Source of the DNA: a virus
Direction: 5' to 3' (one strand)
DNA length: 47,712 nucleotides
IMG/VR virus record: IMGVR_UViG_3300005537_000010
Span: 1 to 47,712 of that record
Each line of letters opens with the position of its first letter. The stretch's first letter is position 1. Below the pieces are notes generated by a model, which did no database searches, was not told the DNA's origin, and saw only the letters and a program-made list of their open reading frames with translations. Positions 32,603-41,177 of this stretch are shown one piece after another. Position numbers and translations under genes: made by a program.

Positions 32603-33094
32603 TTAGAAGGTGGTGAGGTGGGCCGATACATCCACCTCAAGGAGTGCGAAGCCGTTGGCACTCGCAGTAGTGAGGTAGACAAAGCCTTTGGCCTGGACGG
32701 CTGTGCTGGTATCGGCGCTCTTTCGAAAGGCGCCTTTTTGAGTGCCCGTGCCCGAGGCGTAGCGAATAAATGCGTTATCGCCCTTATTCACCGCCTCTTC
32801 GACCTGAACCCAGATACGGCCCTTGCGCATGACTGGCATCGCATCTGCGACGGCATATCCACCGTTCACGAGATCGGTCATTCCGGCCGCGCTGTAGACC
32901 GTTACACCTAGGAAGTGGTCGCCGGATGTACCCGGAAGCTTAGCCTTTGCATCCGAGGTTCCCTTGATGACGGCTACTCCGGGAGGGATGGTCACGGTAT
33001 CGCCATTGGCGAGTGAGTCGCACGTATCGTCAGAGGCATCGGCTTTCATGCCGGCCATCGCTACGTTTGGGGTTTGATTGTAAGTAAGCTGCAT
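32603..33094 (-). CDS. Capsid cement protein (DUF2190-like)
   Basis: 163 residues. The N-terminus (NVAMAGMKADASDDT) and the central PGVAVIKGT and RKGRIWVQVEEAVNKGDNAF segments fit the structural cement protein family that binds at capsid junctions and stabilises the shell. It is placed directly before the capsid gene in transcription order. Confidence 0.75.
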   Translation of the reverse strand: MQLTYNQTPNVAMAGMKADASDDTCDSLANGDTVTIPPGVAVIKGTSDAKAKLPGTSGDHFLGVTVYSAAGMTDLVNGGYAVADAMPVMRKGRIWVQVEEAVNKGDNAFIRYASGTGTQKGAFRKSADTSTAVQAKGFVYLTTASANGFALLEVDVSAHLTTF

Positions 33095-33118
33095 TGTCTT
33101 CTCCGTGGAGTTGGTGGA

Positions 33119-34267
33119 TTAGGGCTTGAGCGACTGCTTCCACGCTTCTTGGTGGCGCTGAATCATCTTTTCGCGTGCGCTATAAGCGTCGACATGAGTC
33201 GTTTGAGCGGCATGAGCAGCTTCTCTGAACACTCCCAGCGCTGATCGGCTCTCGTACTTGAGAGCTGTCTCAAACATTCCGTTTAGGTAGGCGTCATCGA
33301 TCCCGTCCTCCTTGAAAGTCGGGTCGAGCTTTTTCAGGACTTCGATCTTGATCCTGCGTTCGTCGTAAGCATCAAGTCGGACATCGCTGCCCAGGACCTG
33401 GCGCGCTTTGGTCTCAAGATCCACCCTGGACTTGACGAGGGCTGATAGCTGCTCGGGTGATAGGTCGGCCTTGGCCAGCTGCTTTTCAGTGGCATCCAGT
33501 TTGCCCTTGGTAGTGGCAAGCTCATCTTGCAGGGATTTGAGCGCGTCCTTCGCGTCCGTAACTAGTTTTTCTTGAGCGCTGATGTGTTTTTCAAACGCCT
33601 GAAGAAATGATTCGCTCCCGGGATCGTAGTCGACCCCGTCCAGTTTTACTTTGGGCATGGTGCTTCCTCCGGATGTGCTGCTGGTTGCAGATGTGGATGT
33701 GCCTGTGCGGAAACTCGATGAGGTCAGTTCAGCCTGAGCAGCGTCTCCTGAATCGAGGCGAACTCGGATGTCGGGGCCCGCTCTGCCGGTATCCACGATC
33801 GCGACATGATTGCCGCGGATCTTTCGCTGGACACAGTCGTATGGCTGACCGTTATAGGTCCCTGCTTTGTCCTCGTGATCGCAGGTGTAACCGCAAGAGA
33901 CCTGATACTTTTCTTTCCGTAGAAGCTTTCCGATGAGGTCCTCATCGGTGATGATCATCGGGCCTCGGACCTTCTCATCATCCTGACGGATTGACTCCCC
34001 CAGATGGCCCTTGGCCCTAACTCTCCAATTCTTAACGGTGACCTTCGACTCGGGCGGGTGCTCATCCGTGACCGGTACATGCTGAAAACTTTTGAGGCTC
34101 TCGGGAGCAAAGACTTCTTCCGGTAAGCGCAGTTCGCGACGCACAGAGCCATCTGGCTCCAAATAGGTGAATACGCCTGTGCGAGTGAGAAATGCGTCTA
34201 CCTGGAGAAAACCACTGTCCAGCCGCACTGGGGCGTTGAGTTCTGAGCTGTCGTACCTAAATGCCAA
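33119..34267 (-). CDS. Prohead protease and scaffold (DUF2213-like)
   Basis: 382 residues. The N-terminal 170 residues (GVFTYLEPDGSVRRELRLPE, PVTDEHPP, YQVSCGYTC, GNHVAIVDTGRAG) match DUF2213, a serine-protease-like domain. The C-terminal 200 residues form a Lys/Glu/Gln-rich coiled coil typical of a scaffold. Such fusions shape the prohead and then cut themselves out. Ser in VSCGY may be the nucleophile, by family analogy. Confidence 0.75.
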   Translation of the reverse strand: MAFRYDSSELNAPVRLDSGFLQVDAFLTRTGVFTYLEPDGSVRRELRLPEEVFAPESLKSFQHVPVTDEHPPESKVTVKNWRVRAKGHLGESIRQDDEKVRGPMIITDEDLIGKLLRKEKYQVSCGYTCDHEDKAGTYNGQPYDCVQRKIRGNHVAIVDTGRAGPDIRVRLDSGDAAQAELTSSSFRTGTSTSATSSTSGGSTMPKVKLDGVDYDPGSESFLQAFEKHISAQEKLVTDAKDALKSLQDELATTKGKLDATEKQLAKADLSPEQLSALVKSRVDLETKARQVLGSDVRLDAYDERRIKIEVLKKLDPTFKEDGIDDAYLNGMFETALKYESRSALGVFREAAHAAQTTHVDAYSAREKMIQRHQEAWKQSLKP

Positions 34268-34321
34268 TCAGGACTTCTCCCTGGAGTCCCGATCAATGGC
34301 GATGATCGAATCTTGGGAATG

Positions 34322-34522
34322 TCAAGAGGCCTTGCTAATTACGATCGTCGGCAGCACGCCGAGCGCGAGAACTTTTTCGCGACTACACCGCCAAGCGGCC
34401 TCTATGATCCAGCTCAGAGGACGATCTTGCCGCGCTCCGGCTGCTTTGAGATCTGCGAGCAACGATTCCCTAAGGCTTAGCGAAACGCGCGCGGTACGTT
34501 CCTTTTTGGAAAGCGGCCTCAT
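34322..34522 (-). CDS. Ribbon-helix-helix protein inside the head operon
   Basis: 66 residues from ATG 34522 (ATGA overlap with the MuF-like gene). Residues about 8-45 (ERTARVSLSLRESLL, then a helix and RPLSWIIEAAWR) have the strand-helix-helix pattern of CopG/Arc repressors. A DNA-binding protein between MuF and protease genes is uncommon and may adjust late expression. Confidence 0.6.
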   Translation of the reverse strand: MRPLSKKERTARVSLSLRESLLADLKAAGARQDRPLSWIIEAAWRCSREKVLALGVLPTIVISKAS

Positions 34523-35385
34523 TCTTCCTCAATCAAAGGCGATAAATCTGGCTCTGCGTGGCATCGGCACTGGATCGGTGCACCTGGATGACCATCCTCT
34601 GGTGGGTCGTTCCACGAGAAACTCTCCCCTTCCCTATCCCAATGACTCGGGTCTGCTTTGGGATAGAGCCCGGAAGGGTTTCCTCGAACACGTTCATCAA
34701 GCGATGTTCGCCAGACATAGCTCGTTATTCCTAGTCCCTCTTGCTTCAACTGATTCAGGTTCCCGTTTAACTTTCCTATCTGGTCCCTCGCAATCAACAT
34801 CGCTCGACTCGTAGCGACTTCATGACGCCGTTCAATGTCCTCCGCTAATTTGTCAGCCCTGACACCGCTCCTAAAGGAGCGATAGACTAGATGCTCCACT
34901 TGGCTTAACTCCTGGTCTGGTATCGACTCGATGAGAGCCACATTCTCCTTGATGAAGCCCTTTAAGATTCGCTGCTCCTTGGTCAACTTGGCATCGCGCT
35001 TAAACGCCTTCGGGTCGGGTAGAAATCCGAGTCCCGCAACGAGCTGCTTGTTGAGTTCGTGGATCTGGAATATTTCGACTCTTCGAGCATACTCGGTGAC
35101 CATTCGTTTTATATGAGCGCGAATCAGCTCATGCGATGTCTGACTTCGAATGCGTCGAATGGCTTCCGAGATAGTCGCCTCTGTGAGCGAGTCCAGTCTG
35201 GCAGTCACCTCATGGTAGATGAGGTTTTTAACTCGGAGTAGGAGTGCAGAGATCTCGGAAAAGTAGCCCAATTCGAGGGCTCTAGGTTCCAGCTGGCGAG
35301 GAAGTGGCGGCCTTTTTTTATAGAAATGATATCCACGGAGCGCAGCCGCTCTCGCTCTTATATGCTTGACCAACTTGGAAGCCAT
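34519..35385 (-). CDS. Minor head protein (Mu gpF / SPP1 gp7-like)
   Basis: 288 residues. The C-terminal third (RAMLIARDQIGKLNGNLNQ, TSYVWRTSLDERVRG, NDPPEDGHPGAPIQCRCHA) is the classic MuF domain, with conserved Cys and His. The protein is carried inside the prohead and may be ejected with DNA. It follows the portal gene directly, as usual. Confidence 0.85.
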   Translation of the reverse strand: MASKLVKHIRARAAALRGYHFYKKRPPLPRQLEPRALELGYFSEISALLLRVKNLIYHEVTARLDSLTEATISEAIRRIRSQTSHELIRAHIKRMVTEYARRVEIFQIHELNKQLVAGLGFLPDPKAFKRDAKLTKEQRILKGFIKENVALIESIPDQELSQVEHLVYRSFRSGVRADKLAEDIERRHEVATSRAMLIARDQIGKLNGNLNQLKQEGLGITSYVWRTSLDERVRGNPSGLYPKADPSHWDREGESFSWNDPPEDGHPGAPIQCRCHAEPDLSPLIEEE

Positions 35386-36816
35386 TTATGCGGCTTCCGG
35401 CGCAGCCGTTCCTGATTCAGGTTCATTCGTTTCAGGCTCGATCGGCTCGGGAGGAGCAGCAAGTATTTGCTTTCTGGTATCAACATCGATGTGAGTATCG
35501 GTGGAATACTCATCACCACCGAATCGGCTAATGGCGACTTCTTCTGGCCTGAGCACTTGTGTATTGACGTAGATCTGATCTGCTTGCGCTTGAGTAAACC
35601 GCAGCTGACCCTTTTCCAGTTCAGTCAATTGCCAAAGGGGATTGAATCGGATCGACCAGTTCTCTGGCTCTTTGCCACTCGTTGGCCCTGAACGGGAGAG
35701 GAATACGAGCTTCGCGATGCGATTCAGAATTGGCAACAGCTTGGTCCGTTGCCAGGCGGCCACTTTGTCGTAAAACCAGCGAATGTCTGAATCACCCGTG
35801 GCATTCAGGCCCGCCGGCGCTTGGCCCATGAGGAGGGTGACCGGAATGTTCACCGCAGCCGCGAGCCTCTCCATAAATTTATCCAGCATCTCAGGGAACC
35901 CAGCGAGTGAAGTCGTTTTGCGTTCGTATTCTTCGCCGTCTGCGTCCATCACTGTCGCTCGAATCATTGAACGAGCCTGTTCAATGAGAGAGAGGCGATC
36001 TAAAACGGCACTCGCATTGTTGGTGACGATGAGGTCAGCGAAGCCTTTGATCTTGTAAATCGCATACATGAAATCTTGCAGTAGGATCGCTGCAGAGTTG
36101 TAGCCCATTTGAAACTGCTCGATGACGCGCAGCACGCGATTGAGGATTGAGTCGCCCCAGCCGAAATTGCGTTGCTTGTCATAGTTCGACGTCCTAACAC
36201 CTTCGAACCGAATTACCCGAGATTCGTGGATGATAAGACTGCTTAGGTTTGCAGCCATGAGTGGCTGCCCGTTAACACCGAGCAGAGTCCCCTGTGGAAT
36301 GGTCGTTGCCTGGATTCGGTAGTATTCCACGTCACCATATTTGGCCTTGGTAGGATCCGCATAGTAGCTCTGCGCCACGAGTTCTCTTGGCGTGAGAGGA
36401 TTTACCCAGTCAAATGAGCGGATCGCTTTTTCGTTGAGCGGGATCGACAGATCTCGGGTTCCATCATCAACACCCAAGATCCAGCCCGCTCCTCCGAAGG
36501 AATTTGCATCGATAAGGCTGCCATTGGTCTTTTGCTGGAGATTCATATCGTCCAGTTTTGCCATGATCGCTTCTTCGGCTTCGCGATCACCCTGTATCCT
36601 CACGTTCATCCACTCGCGAGTCATTTCATCTGGGATGACTTCTACACAGCGAGCGGCCATGTCATCGCCACGAACAAGCTCTTCAAAGAACGGCTGCCTT
36701 TGGTTATGGCCTGCAGGAATGAATTGGTTGCGAGTGGTCTTGTCGTATCCAGTCCCGACATGGGTAATGAAGTTTTGCCAACCATCTAAGCGTGTCAGGG
36801 ATTTGGTCTCTGTCAT
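35386..36816 (-). CDS. Portal protein (DUF1073-like)
   Basis: 476 residues. The pattern DDMAARCVEVIPDEMTREW, FGGAGWILGVDDG, GWGDSILNRV and NIPVTLLMGQAPAGLNATGD is typical of DUF1073 portals. The dodecamer forms the DNA gate at one capsid vertex and docks terminase and neck. An acidic Pro/Glu-rich tail ends the protein. It overlaps the terminase gene by four bases. Confidence 0.85.
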   Translation of the reverse strand: MTETKSLTRLDGWQNFITHVGTGYDKTTRNQFIPAGHNQRQPFFEELVRGDDMAARCVEVIPDEMTREWMNVRIQGDREAEEAIMAKLDDMNLQQKTNGSLIDANSFGGAGWILGVDDGTRDLSIPLNEKAIRSFDWVNPLTPRELVAQSYYADPTKAKYGDVEYYRIQATTIPQGTLLGVNGQPLMAANLSSLIIHESRVIRFEGVRTSNYDKQRNFGWGDSILNRVLRVIEQFQMGYNSAAILLQDFMYAIYKIKGFADLIVTNNASAVLDRLSLIEQARSMIRATVMDADGEEYERKTTSLAGFPEMLDKFMERLAAAVNIPVTLLMGQAPAGLNATGDSDIRWFYDKVAAWQRTKLLPILNRIAKLVFLSRSGPTSGKEPENWSIRFNPLWQLTELEKGQLRFTQAQADQIYVNTQVLRPEEVAISRFGGDEYSTDTHIDVDTRKQILAAPPEPIEPETNEPESGTAAPEAA

Positions 36817-38192
36817 CGAGTTGCCATTTGGAGAAATCGTGCCACGTCCGAAGTAGGCGCAAGTGCATCATAGGCAGCTGCGGATGCGTCCACTTGATCG
36901 TCATGGTCATCATTGATGCCCGTGAAACTCAATACCTCCGAGAGATAGAGATCAAGCCAAGGGGCCGCTTCAGGGACATGGACATGAGCGCTATTCCAGG
37001 CCGCGGCGAATGGTTGAGCACGAATGAATTTGTCGGCGATTGCTGGGTAGGCCTCTATTTGAACTCCATTCGGCAACATCCCCATCAGATCTACGGTGCC
37101 TTTTTCTGTCCCGGCTATTTTGGTAACGAACTTTGCGCGCGGCTTCCGCAGCCTAATGGTTTGTAAGACGCCTTTCCATTCATCGGTGCGCACCTGCTGC
37201 CTAGTGACATTGGTGATGAAAATGTCCTGAATCTTCGGGTCTGCCAGGCTTGGAGCTGCAGTCATCTCAACTGCTACAGACCAGTCCGAGCTGGTCTTCT
37301 TTGTATAGGCCCAGTCGATCCCAACGGCTTCTCTCATGCCGGATAAGGGAAGTTCCCGATAGGTTCGTACGTCTTTGAATACCGCCCCGCCTCGAGTCCT
37401 TGGGCGTCCCTGATAAAGGCTTATCCAGGTGTATTCGCCATTGGCTTTGATCTTTCCCAGTTCTTCGACGGAGTGCCTCTCTGGCCAGAGGGCTTTACCG
37501 TCTTCGTCGATCGCAGGGAGGCAGATGTATGGCCATCCCCTTTCTTTGATGAGCCGACCTGCAAGATCGTCCGGGTGCCACCGCGCCATGATGATGAGCG
37601 TCGATGCCCCTCGCTCTCTGCGGGTATAAGCAACGTCAGTAAACCAGTTCCATCTCTGTTCACGAATGACCGCGCTTTCGGCTTCCACTCGGTCCTTGAA
37701 CGGGTCATCGATAATGAGAAGGCCATCAACTCCGAACCCGGTGAGTGTGCCACCAACACCAGTCGCTAGAAGGCCGCCTCCCTTGGTCGTCCTCCAGTAA
37801 CTCTTGGCTGTCGTGTCTTGTCTGAGCTCGACACCGGCATAGCGTGCATAGTCTCTGACGATCGCACTCTTACGATCTGCGATGTCGGCGTTGTATGAGC
37901 AGTAGATGTGTTTTTTTTCTGGGTCTTCAGTAAGCCAATGGGCAATCGCCATCAGGCAGGTTTCAGTTTTAGCGTGACGCGGTGGGGCGTGGATGACGGC
38001 TTCAACCGGTTCGTGCTTCGCGCGATCCAAGAGTTCAAGAAGCTTTACGAGATGGTGTGGTGTTTCGTAGCGAGGTTCAACCTTCGGAATCCACTGGCCC
38101 AATGGTAATCGTTCGGCCGGGTGCTGGGAGTGCAGCATACGCGCGTGGGCCATGGCCGGCGAACTCCAAGGCGACGCCAACGACCTTTTCAT
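36813..38192 (-). CDS. Terminase large subunit
   Basis: Up to 459 residues. The ATPase motor has Walker A HAPPRHAKTE (about 68-77) and Walker B LLIIDD (about 158-163). The nuclease domain has GIDWAY and a C-terminal DDHDDQVDA acidic cluster for metal binding. It packages phage DNA into the prohead. The start is uncertain: 38192 overlaps the small subunit by 116 bases, while ATG 38153 has GGAG upstream and would shorten the protein by 13 residues. Confidence 0.9.
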   Translation of the reverse strand: MKRSLASPWSSPAMAHARMLHSQHPAERLPLGQWIPKVEPRYETPHHLVKLLELLDRAKHEPVEAVIHAPPRHAKTETCLMAIAHWLTEDPEKKHIYCSYNADIADRKSAIVRDYARYAGVELRQDTTAKSYWRTTKGGGLLATGVGGTLTGFGVDGLLIIDDPFKDRVEAESAVIREQRWNWFTDVAYTRRERGASTLIIMARWHPDDLAGRLIKERGWPYICLPAIDEDGKALWPERHSVEELGKIKANGEYTWISLYQGRPRTRGGAVFKDVRTYRELPLSGMREAVGIDWAYTKKTSSDWSVAVEMTAAPSLADPKIQDIFITNVTRQQVRTDEWKGVLQTIRLRKPRAKFVTKIAGTEKGTVDLMGMLPNGVQIEAYPAIADKFIRAQPFAAAWNSAHVHVPEAAPWLDLYLSEVLSFTGINDDHDDQVDASAAAYDALAPTSDVARFLQMATR

Positions 38193-38577
38193 ATTCGTCC
38201 TGGGTTAATCGGGCTTTGCAAAGATGCAGAAACGAATCGATCTCAAGCTGGACGGTATGCTGAACCCGCTGAGCGAAAATCCTTGGATTGCGTCGCTCCA
38301 GTCTCCATGCAGCCGCTTGCCATTCAACGAATGCGCGAGACTGGATTTTGTCGAGGTCATCAATATCCGCTTCGGCCATCGCTTTTTCTACTGCGTTGCA
38401 AAATTCGCCGTATTTCGTCTCTGGTTTCTCATAGCCGATATTTAACCAGCGATAGAGGGTAACCTTGTTGACCCCGGCAGCGGCCGCCGCCGTTTCTATG
38501 TAGTGGCCGCGCCGAATGTGCTCAATGATCGTGCGGGCTCGCTCGTCATCGAACTTGGGTGGACGGCCCGCTGGCAT
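38077..38577 (-). CDS. Terminase small subunit
   Basis: 166 residues from ATG 38577, five bases after the preceding stop; upstream codons of the same frame overlap that gene and are rejected. The N-terminal half has a helix-turn-helix (AAAAAGVNKVTLYRWLNIG) after a PAGRPPKF start, as in DNA-recognising small terminase subunits. It selects phage DNA for packaging with the large subunit. Confidence 0.8.
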   Translation of the reverse strand: MPAGRPPKFDDERARTIIEHIRRGHYIETAAAAAGVNKVTLYRWLNIGYEKPETKYGEFCNAVEKAMAEADIDDLDKIQSRAFVEWQAAAWRLERRNPRIFAQRVQHTVQLEIDSFLHLCKARLTQDEYEKVVGVALEFAGHGPRAYAALPAPGRTITIGPVDSEG

Positions 38578-38581
38578 TTTA

Positions 38582-38791
38582 TTAGTCCGGGTTTTCAACG
38601 AAATAGAAGTTTTCTTCAGATTCTGGGCATTCCTCTCGCAGCAGAAAAAGGCAGCGCTTAACGCTCTTTTCGGTTTTGCCAAACGATTCAGATTTATGAT
38701 CGCAACGAGTGCAGGTCACGACGATACCGGGCAATTGCCTTCGGTGATCGTTTTCGAGGTAGGTCTCCTCGATTTCGCACTCGACCCTCAT
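38582..38791 (-). CDS. Small hypothetical protein with a zinc-binding pair
   Basis: 69 residues from ATG 38791, in an ATGA overlap with the methyltransferase gene and with GGAG upstream. It contains CTRC and further Cys residues, plus an acidic C-terminus. It resembles short proteins encoded beside terminases, but no function is known. Confidence 0.55.
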   Translation of the reverse strand: MRVECEIEETYLENDHRRQLPGIVVTCTRCDHKSESFGKTEKSVKRCLFLLREECPESEENFYFVENPD

Positions 38792-39333
38792 ACGAGATGA
38801 CTCCAACGGCTCCTGAGTCGCAACTCGATATGACCCATATACTGAAACGCCGCGGCGAACTTGTTCCCCTGCTCTCCCCAATAAGCCAGCGCGCTTGGGA
38901 ACTTGGCAGCTTGGTCGCTATTGCCATGCTTTACACGGCCTCGGATGTAGCAAATGCGGTCCGCCGATAGAACATAATCGTGCCACCAGTTCGCCGAAGT
39001 ATCCGACGTGATGAGCACGATGAGCTCTCTATATTCCCCTGTACTAAAGCGTTTCCAGTCGAACGCTTTTTCGAGCCACAACTTCTTCTGGCCACGGCTG
39101 TATGGTGGATTCATAAAAACGGTCTTTGCGGGAGACCAGTCGAGAACCAATCCGTTTTGCTTTGGCAGCATGAATATTTTGTCTGCCTTGACCTGCGAAT
39201 TCGGATTACCGCAAGGATCTAGATCCACTTTTCCACCAAAGAATTTATGGACCGGTTCCAAGATCCTGGGTGGTGTGCACCAATCATCCCGTCCCTGAGC
39301 AGGAACGGTTTTAAGCATCGTTAGCGACGCCAT
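38788..39333 (-). CDS. DNA N6-adenine methyltransferase (phage Dam-type)
   Basis: 181 residues, the normal size for the phage DNA N-6-adenine-methyltransferase family. It has DLDPCGN (37-43), for cofactor binding, and the catalytic NPPYS (75-79). It would methylate adenines in phage DNA, probably to escape host restriction or mark DNA for packaging. No cognate nuclease is nearby, so it is an orphan enzyme. Confidence 0.85.
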   Translation of the reverse strand: MASLTMLKTVPAQGRDDWCTPPRILEPVHKFFGGKVDLDPCGNPNSQVKADKIFMLPKQNGLVLDWSPAKTVFMNPPYSRGQKKLWLEKAFDWKRFSTGEYRELIVLITSDTSANWWHDYVLSADRICYIRGRVKHGNSDQAAKFPSALAYWGEQGNKFAAAFQYMGHIELRLRSRWSHLV

Positions 39334-39521
39334 TTGTCTCGCTCCTTTCGAAGTTCGTGTTTATTCCGCCAGGAGGCAACGAAATCGTAATAGCGCATGG
39401 CGCATCCAGCTATGAGATGCCCGAGTGAGCTTTTAAATCTGTCCCGTGCCGTGATCTCAGGTACCGGGGTTGGAAGAGGCAAGACACTGCCACGGAAATA
39501 GGGTTTTTCTTCGTCGATCAT
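39321..39521 (-). CDS. Small hypothetical protein
   Basis: 66 residues from ATG 39521, with an AAAAGGAG site. The N-terminus is acidic and Pro-rich, and the C-terminus very basic. It overlaps the methyltransferase gene by 13 bases and is coupled to the preceding gene by an ATGA overlap. No family recognised. Confidence 0.5.
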   Translation of the reverse strand: MIDEEKPYFRGSVLPLPTPVPEITARDRFKSSLGHLIAGCAMRYYDFVASWRNKHELRKERDKWRR

Positions 39522-39670
39522 GGCTTCTCCTTTTCGGATTTTGATTTTTCCCTGTCCCTAAACCCCTTTGTTAAAGTTGCCAACCGGTGTGCCACTCTGA
39601 TGATTTCTATCCACAGCGGCCCTAGGTCGGCCCTTATTGGATTATTCCTTTTGTTTCTCCCTGTGTTCAT
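39518..39670 (-). CDS. Small basic protein behind tandem operators
   Basis: 50 residues from ATG 39670, basic at both ends with a hydrophobic helix in the middle (LWIEIIRVAHRLATL). Start codons further upstream (39700, 39706) lie within the operator pair. Two 16-bp palindromes end just six bases before this ATG, so it may be the first gene of a repressor-controlled late unit. Confidence 0.45.
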   Translation of the reverse strand: MNTGRNKRNNPIRADLGPLWIEIIRVAHRLATLTKGFRDREKSKSEKEKP

Positions 39671-39675
39671 TTCTG

Positions 39676-39691
39676 CGCACACCTTCTTGTG
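39676..39691. promoter_or_regulatory. Operator-like palindrome, site 1 of a tandem pair
   Basis: GCACACCTTCTTGTGT has the GCACA-N6-TGTGT form shared with sites at 1255, 39701 and 47512. It lies directly in front of the ATG at 39670, where a bound protein would block transcription or translation of the downstream late genes. Its centre is 25 bp from that of the next site. Confidence 0.55.
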
Positions 39692-39692
39692 T

Positions 39693-40520
39693 TTAACCAT
39701 GCACAACGCGGTGTGATTCTCCCGCGCCCATCGATACCCTGAGGACTGCGAAACTGAATATTTCTTTGTAGGTCTCGTCCCTTTTTTGATCGTCGCAATG
39801 CGCTATTTTGGACATGGAGTCCCAGATGCGAATGAGTGTAGCGGTATCTTCAAGTTGGTCCGGTTTCACACCGTCCGGATAGAGCAGCCTCAGTGCTTGT
39901 GGAGCAGTCGTAAATGAGTCCGCAAAGTCAGACGCCTTATCGGCAATGTCGCGGCCTGCCTCAAAGATGAATCGATGGAGCGCTTGTTTTCGGCTCGAGG
40001 TTTCTGCGATCCGCTCCTGTCGTCTCGCATGCCTGGGACGGCGTTTGAGTCGAATTGAGTGATAGTGGCAATAATTGGGATCGCTCGAATCCACTCGAAG
40101 CTTACTTTTGCAACCCTTGGCTTTGCAGAACCTGCCCGACTTAGAACCCTCGGTAGGCATTTCAAGACTCACGAGATCTACCGCCTGGGTCTCGGTAGTG
40201 GTGCTGACTGTTTCGTCTGGAACTTTTTTCAATACGGTCATCGACGTTTGTCCCCTTCGTTTTTGGAGCCATAATTTTTTGGCCGCGCGTTGAATTGCTC
40301 TCTCTTTGGCCGTCTTGAATTCGCGGAATGGAAGCGGGACAAAATCCTTGTCAATCGTTTCCCGAATGACGGTTCCCTGTGCGCATTCCTCACGCGTATT
40401 ACACATTCCGTAGACCGGAGCTTTGGAGGCGGGGTACCGCGCAAGCTGACGCTCCACGCATCGAGATGCGAGCAATGTGCAGTGAAGCTTTTTGCAGTGG
40501 AAGACGTCATTGGGCTTCAC
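39693..40520 (-). CDS. Cysteine-rich probable zinc-binding protein
   Basis: 275 residues. The N-terminal 50 residues have C-x4-C and further Cys/His (FHCKKLHC, ASRCVERQ, GMCNTREEC), a likely zinc finger. A second Cys/His cluster (FCKAKGCKSK, then YCHYHSIRLKRR, about 131-158) looks like another zinc knuckle with a basic stretch. The C-terminal part is helical. DNA or RNA binding is likely; no family is recognised. It ends in the operator region at 39693-39716. Confidence 0.6.
   Translation of the reverse strand: MKPNDVFHCKKLHCTLLASRCVERQLARYPASKAPVYGMCNTREECAQGTVIRETIDKDFVPLPFREFKTAKERAIQRAAKKLWLQKRRGQTSMTVLKKVPDETVSTTTETQAVDLVSLEMPTEGSKSGRFCKAKGCKSKLRVDSSDPNYCHYHSIRLKRRPRHARRQERIAETSSRKQALHRFIFEAGRDIADKASDFADSFTTAPQALRLLYPDGVKPDQLEDTATLIRIWDSMSKIAHCDDQKRDETYKEIFSFAVLRVSMGAGESHRVVHG
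39701..39716. promoter_or_regulatory. Operator-like palindrome, site 2 of a tandem pair
   Basis: GCACAACGCGGTGTGA matches the GCACA-N6-TGTGA form. It lies 25 bp (centre to centre) from site 1, inside the last codons of the 39693 gene. Tandem operators at such spacing suggest cooperative binding of a dimeric repressor. Confidence 0.55.
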
Positions 40521-41028
40521 TTGGCCTCGTCCAGGGCATGACTTCCACCTCCAGTCGTGGATGGTCTGGATCTTTTTCTTTTTCGACTAAGAGAAGGCGC
40601 ACGCGGTTGTCGTTTTCGAACACGCGTGCAGCTTGAAGAGCATCAAGAGTAGGTTTGACCGGTCCATCGATGTCTGCTCCCAGTGTCTCGAAAAAGAAGC
40701 GGAGCATGACGACGACTTCGCCGTGAATGGTTCGGTTCCTGGTAGCGAGGATCGCGTACTGCAGAATGAGCGTTTGATAGGCCTTCAAATCCCCGGTCTT
40801 GATTCGTCCCCTTCCGGGTTGTCCACTGGGCCTGTTCCAGTAGGCTTGGTTTACAGACAGGGGTTTGACGGGTACTTCGAACAGAACCGGTCCAAGGAAA
40901 GGCCGCCTTGCTTCCAGGTTTCGTATACGGCGGGTTTTTTTGATCGCAACCACCTTCCGAGACCTGCCACACTTCTCGGATTGCTCAGGAGGCAAACTTG
41001 GCCCTTTTCCACTCTGAGCAAAATTCAT
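40507..41028 (-). CDS. RusA-type Holliday junction resolvase
   Basis: 173 residues. The core from about residue 50 has VPVKPLSVNQAYW, then a Lys-Tyr segment, and GADIDGPVKPTLDAL (117-131) with the Asp residues (119, 121, 129) that bind metal in RusA. It cuts four-way DNA junctions made during phage recombination or replication before packaging. The N-terminal 45 residues are basic and extra, so the real start may lie downstream. Confidence 0.85.
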   Translation of the reverse strand: MNFAQSGKGPSLPPEQSEKCGRSRKVVAIKKTRRIRNLEARRPFLGPVLFEVPVKPLSVNQAYWNRPSGQPGRGRIKTGDLKAYQTLILQYAILATRNRTIHGEVVVMLRFFFETLGADIDGPVKPTLDALQAARVFENDNRVRLLLVEKEKDPDHPRLEVEVMPWTRPSEAQ

Positions 41029-41177
41029 AAATCCTTCCGATTAATCCGAGCGAGCCAAAATGCAAGTCGAGCGGCTTTCCCGTGGAGGCGGCGTTCGAAT
41101 CGGCGATTCCTGATTACGAAATAGACCGAAGCCGCCAGCACGATTCCGCCAATGGCTATGGCCCACATGCGATTCAC
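41025..41177 (-). CDS. Small single-pass membrane protein
   Basis: 50 residues from GTG 41177, which shares one base with the stop of the DnaC-like gene (TAGTG). It ends in an ATGA overlap with the RusA gene. Residues about 4-20 form a transmembrane helix, and the rest is Arg-rich. The exact fit between neighbours supports a real gene. A long alternative frame at the same place is judged a shadow. Confidence 0.6.
   Translation of the reverse strand: MNRMWAIAIGGIVLAASVYFVIRNRRFERRLHGKAARLAFWLARINRKDL

Noticed and set aside
34167-34814. Plus-strand open frame of about 215 codons
   Set aside because: It covers the MuF-like, RHH and protease genes on the opposite strand and has low-complexity Ser/Arg composition typical of shadows.
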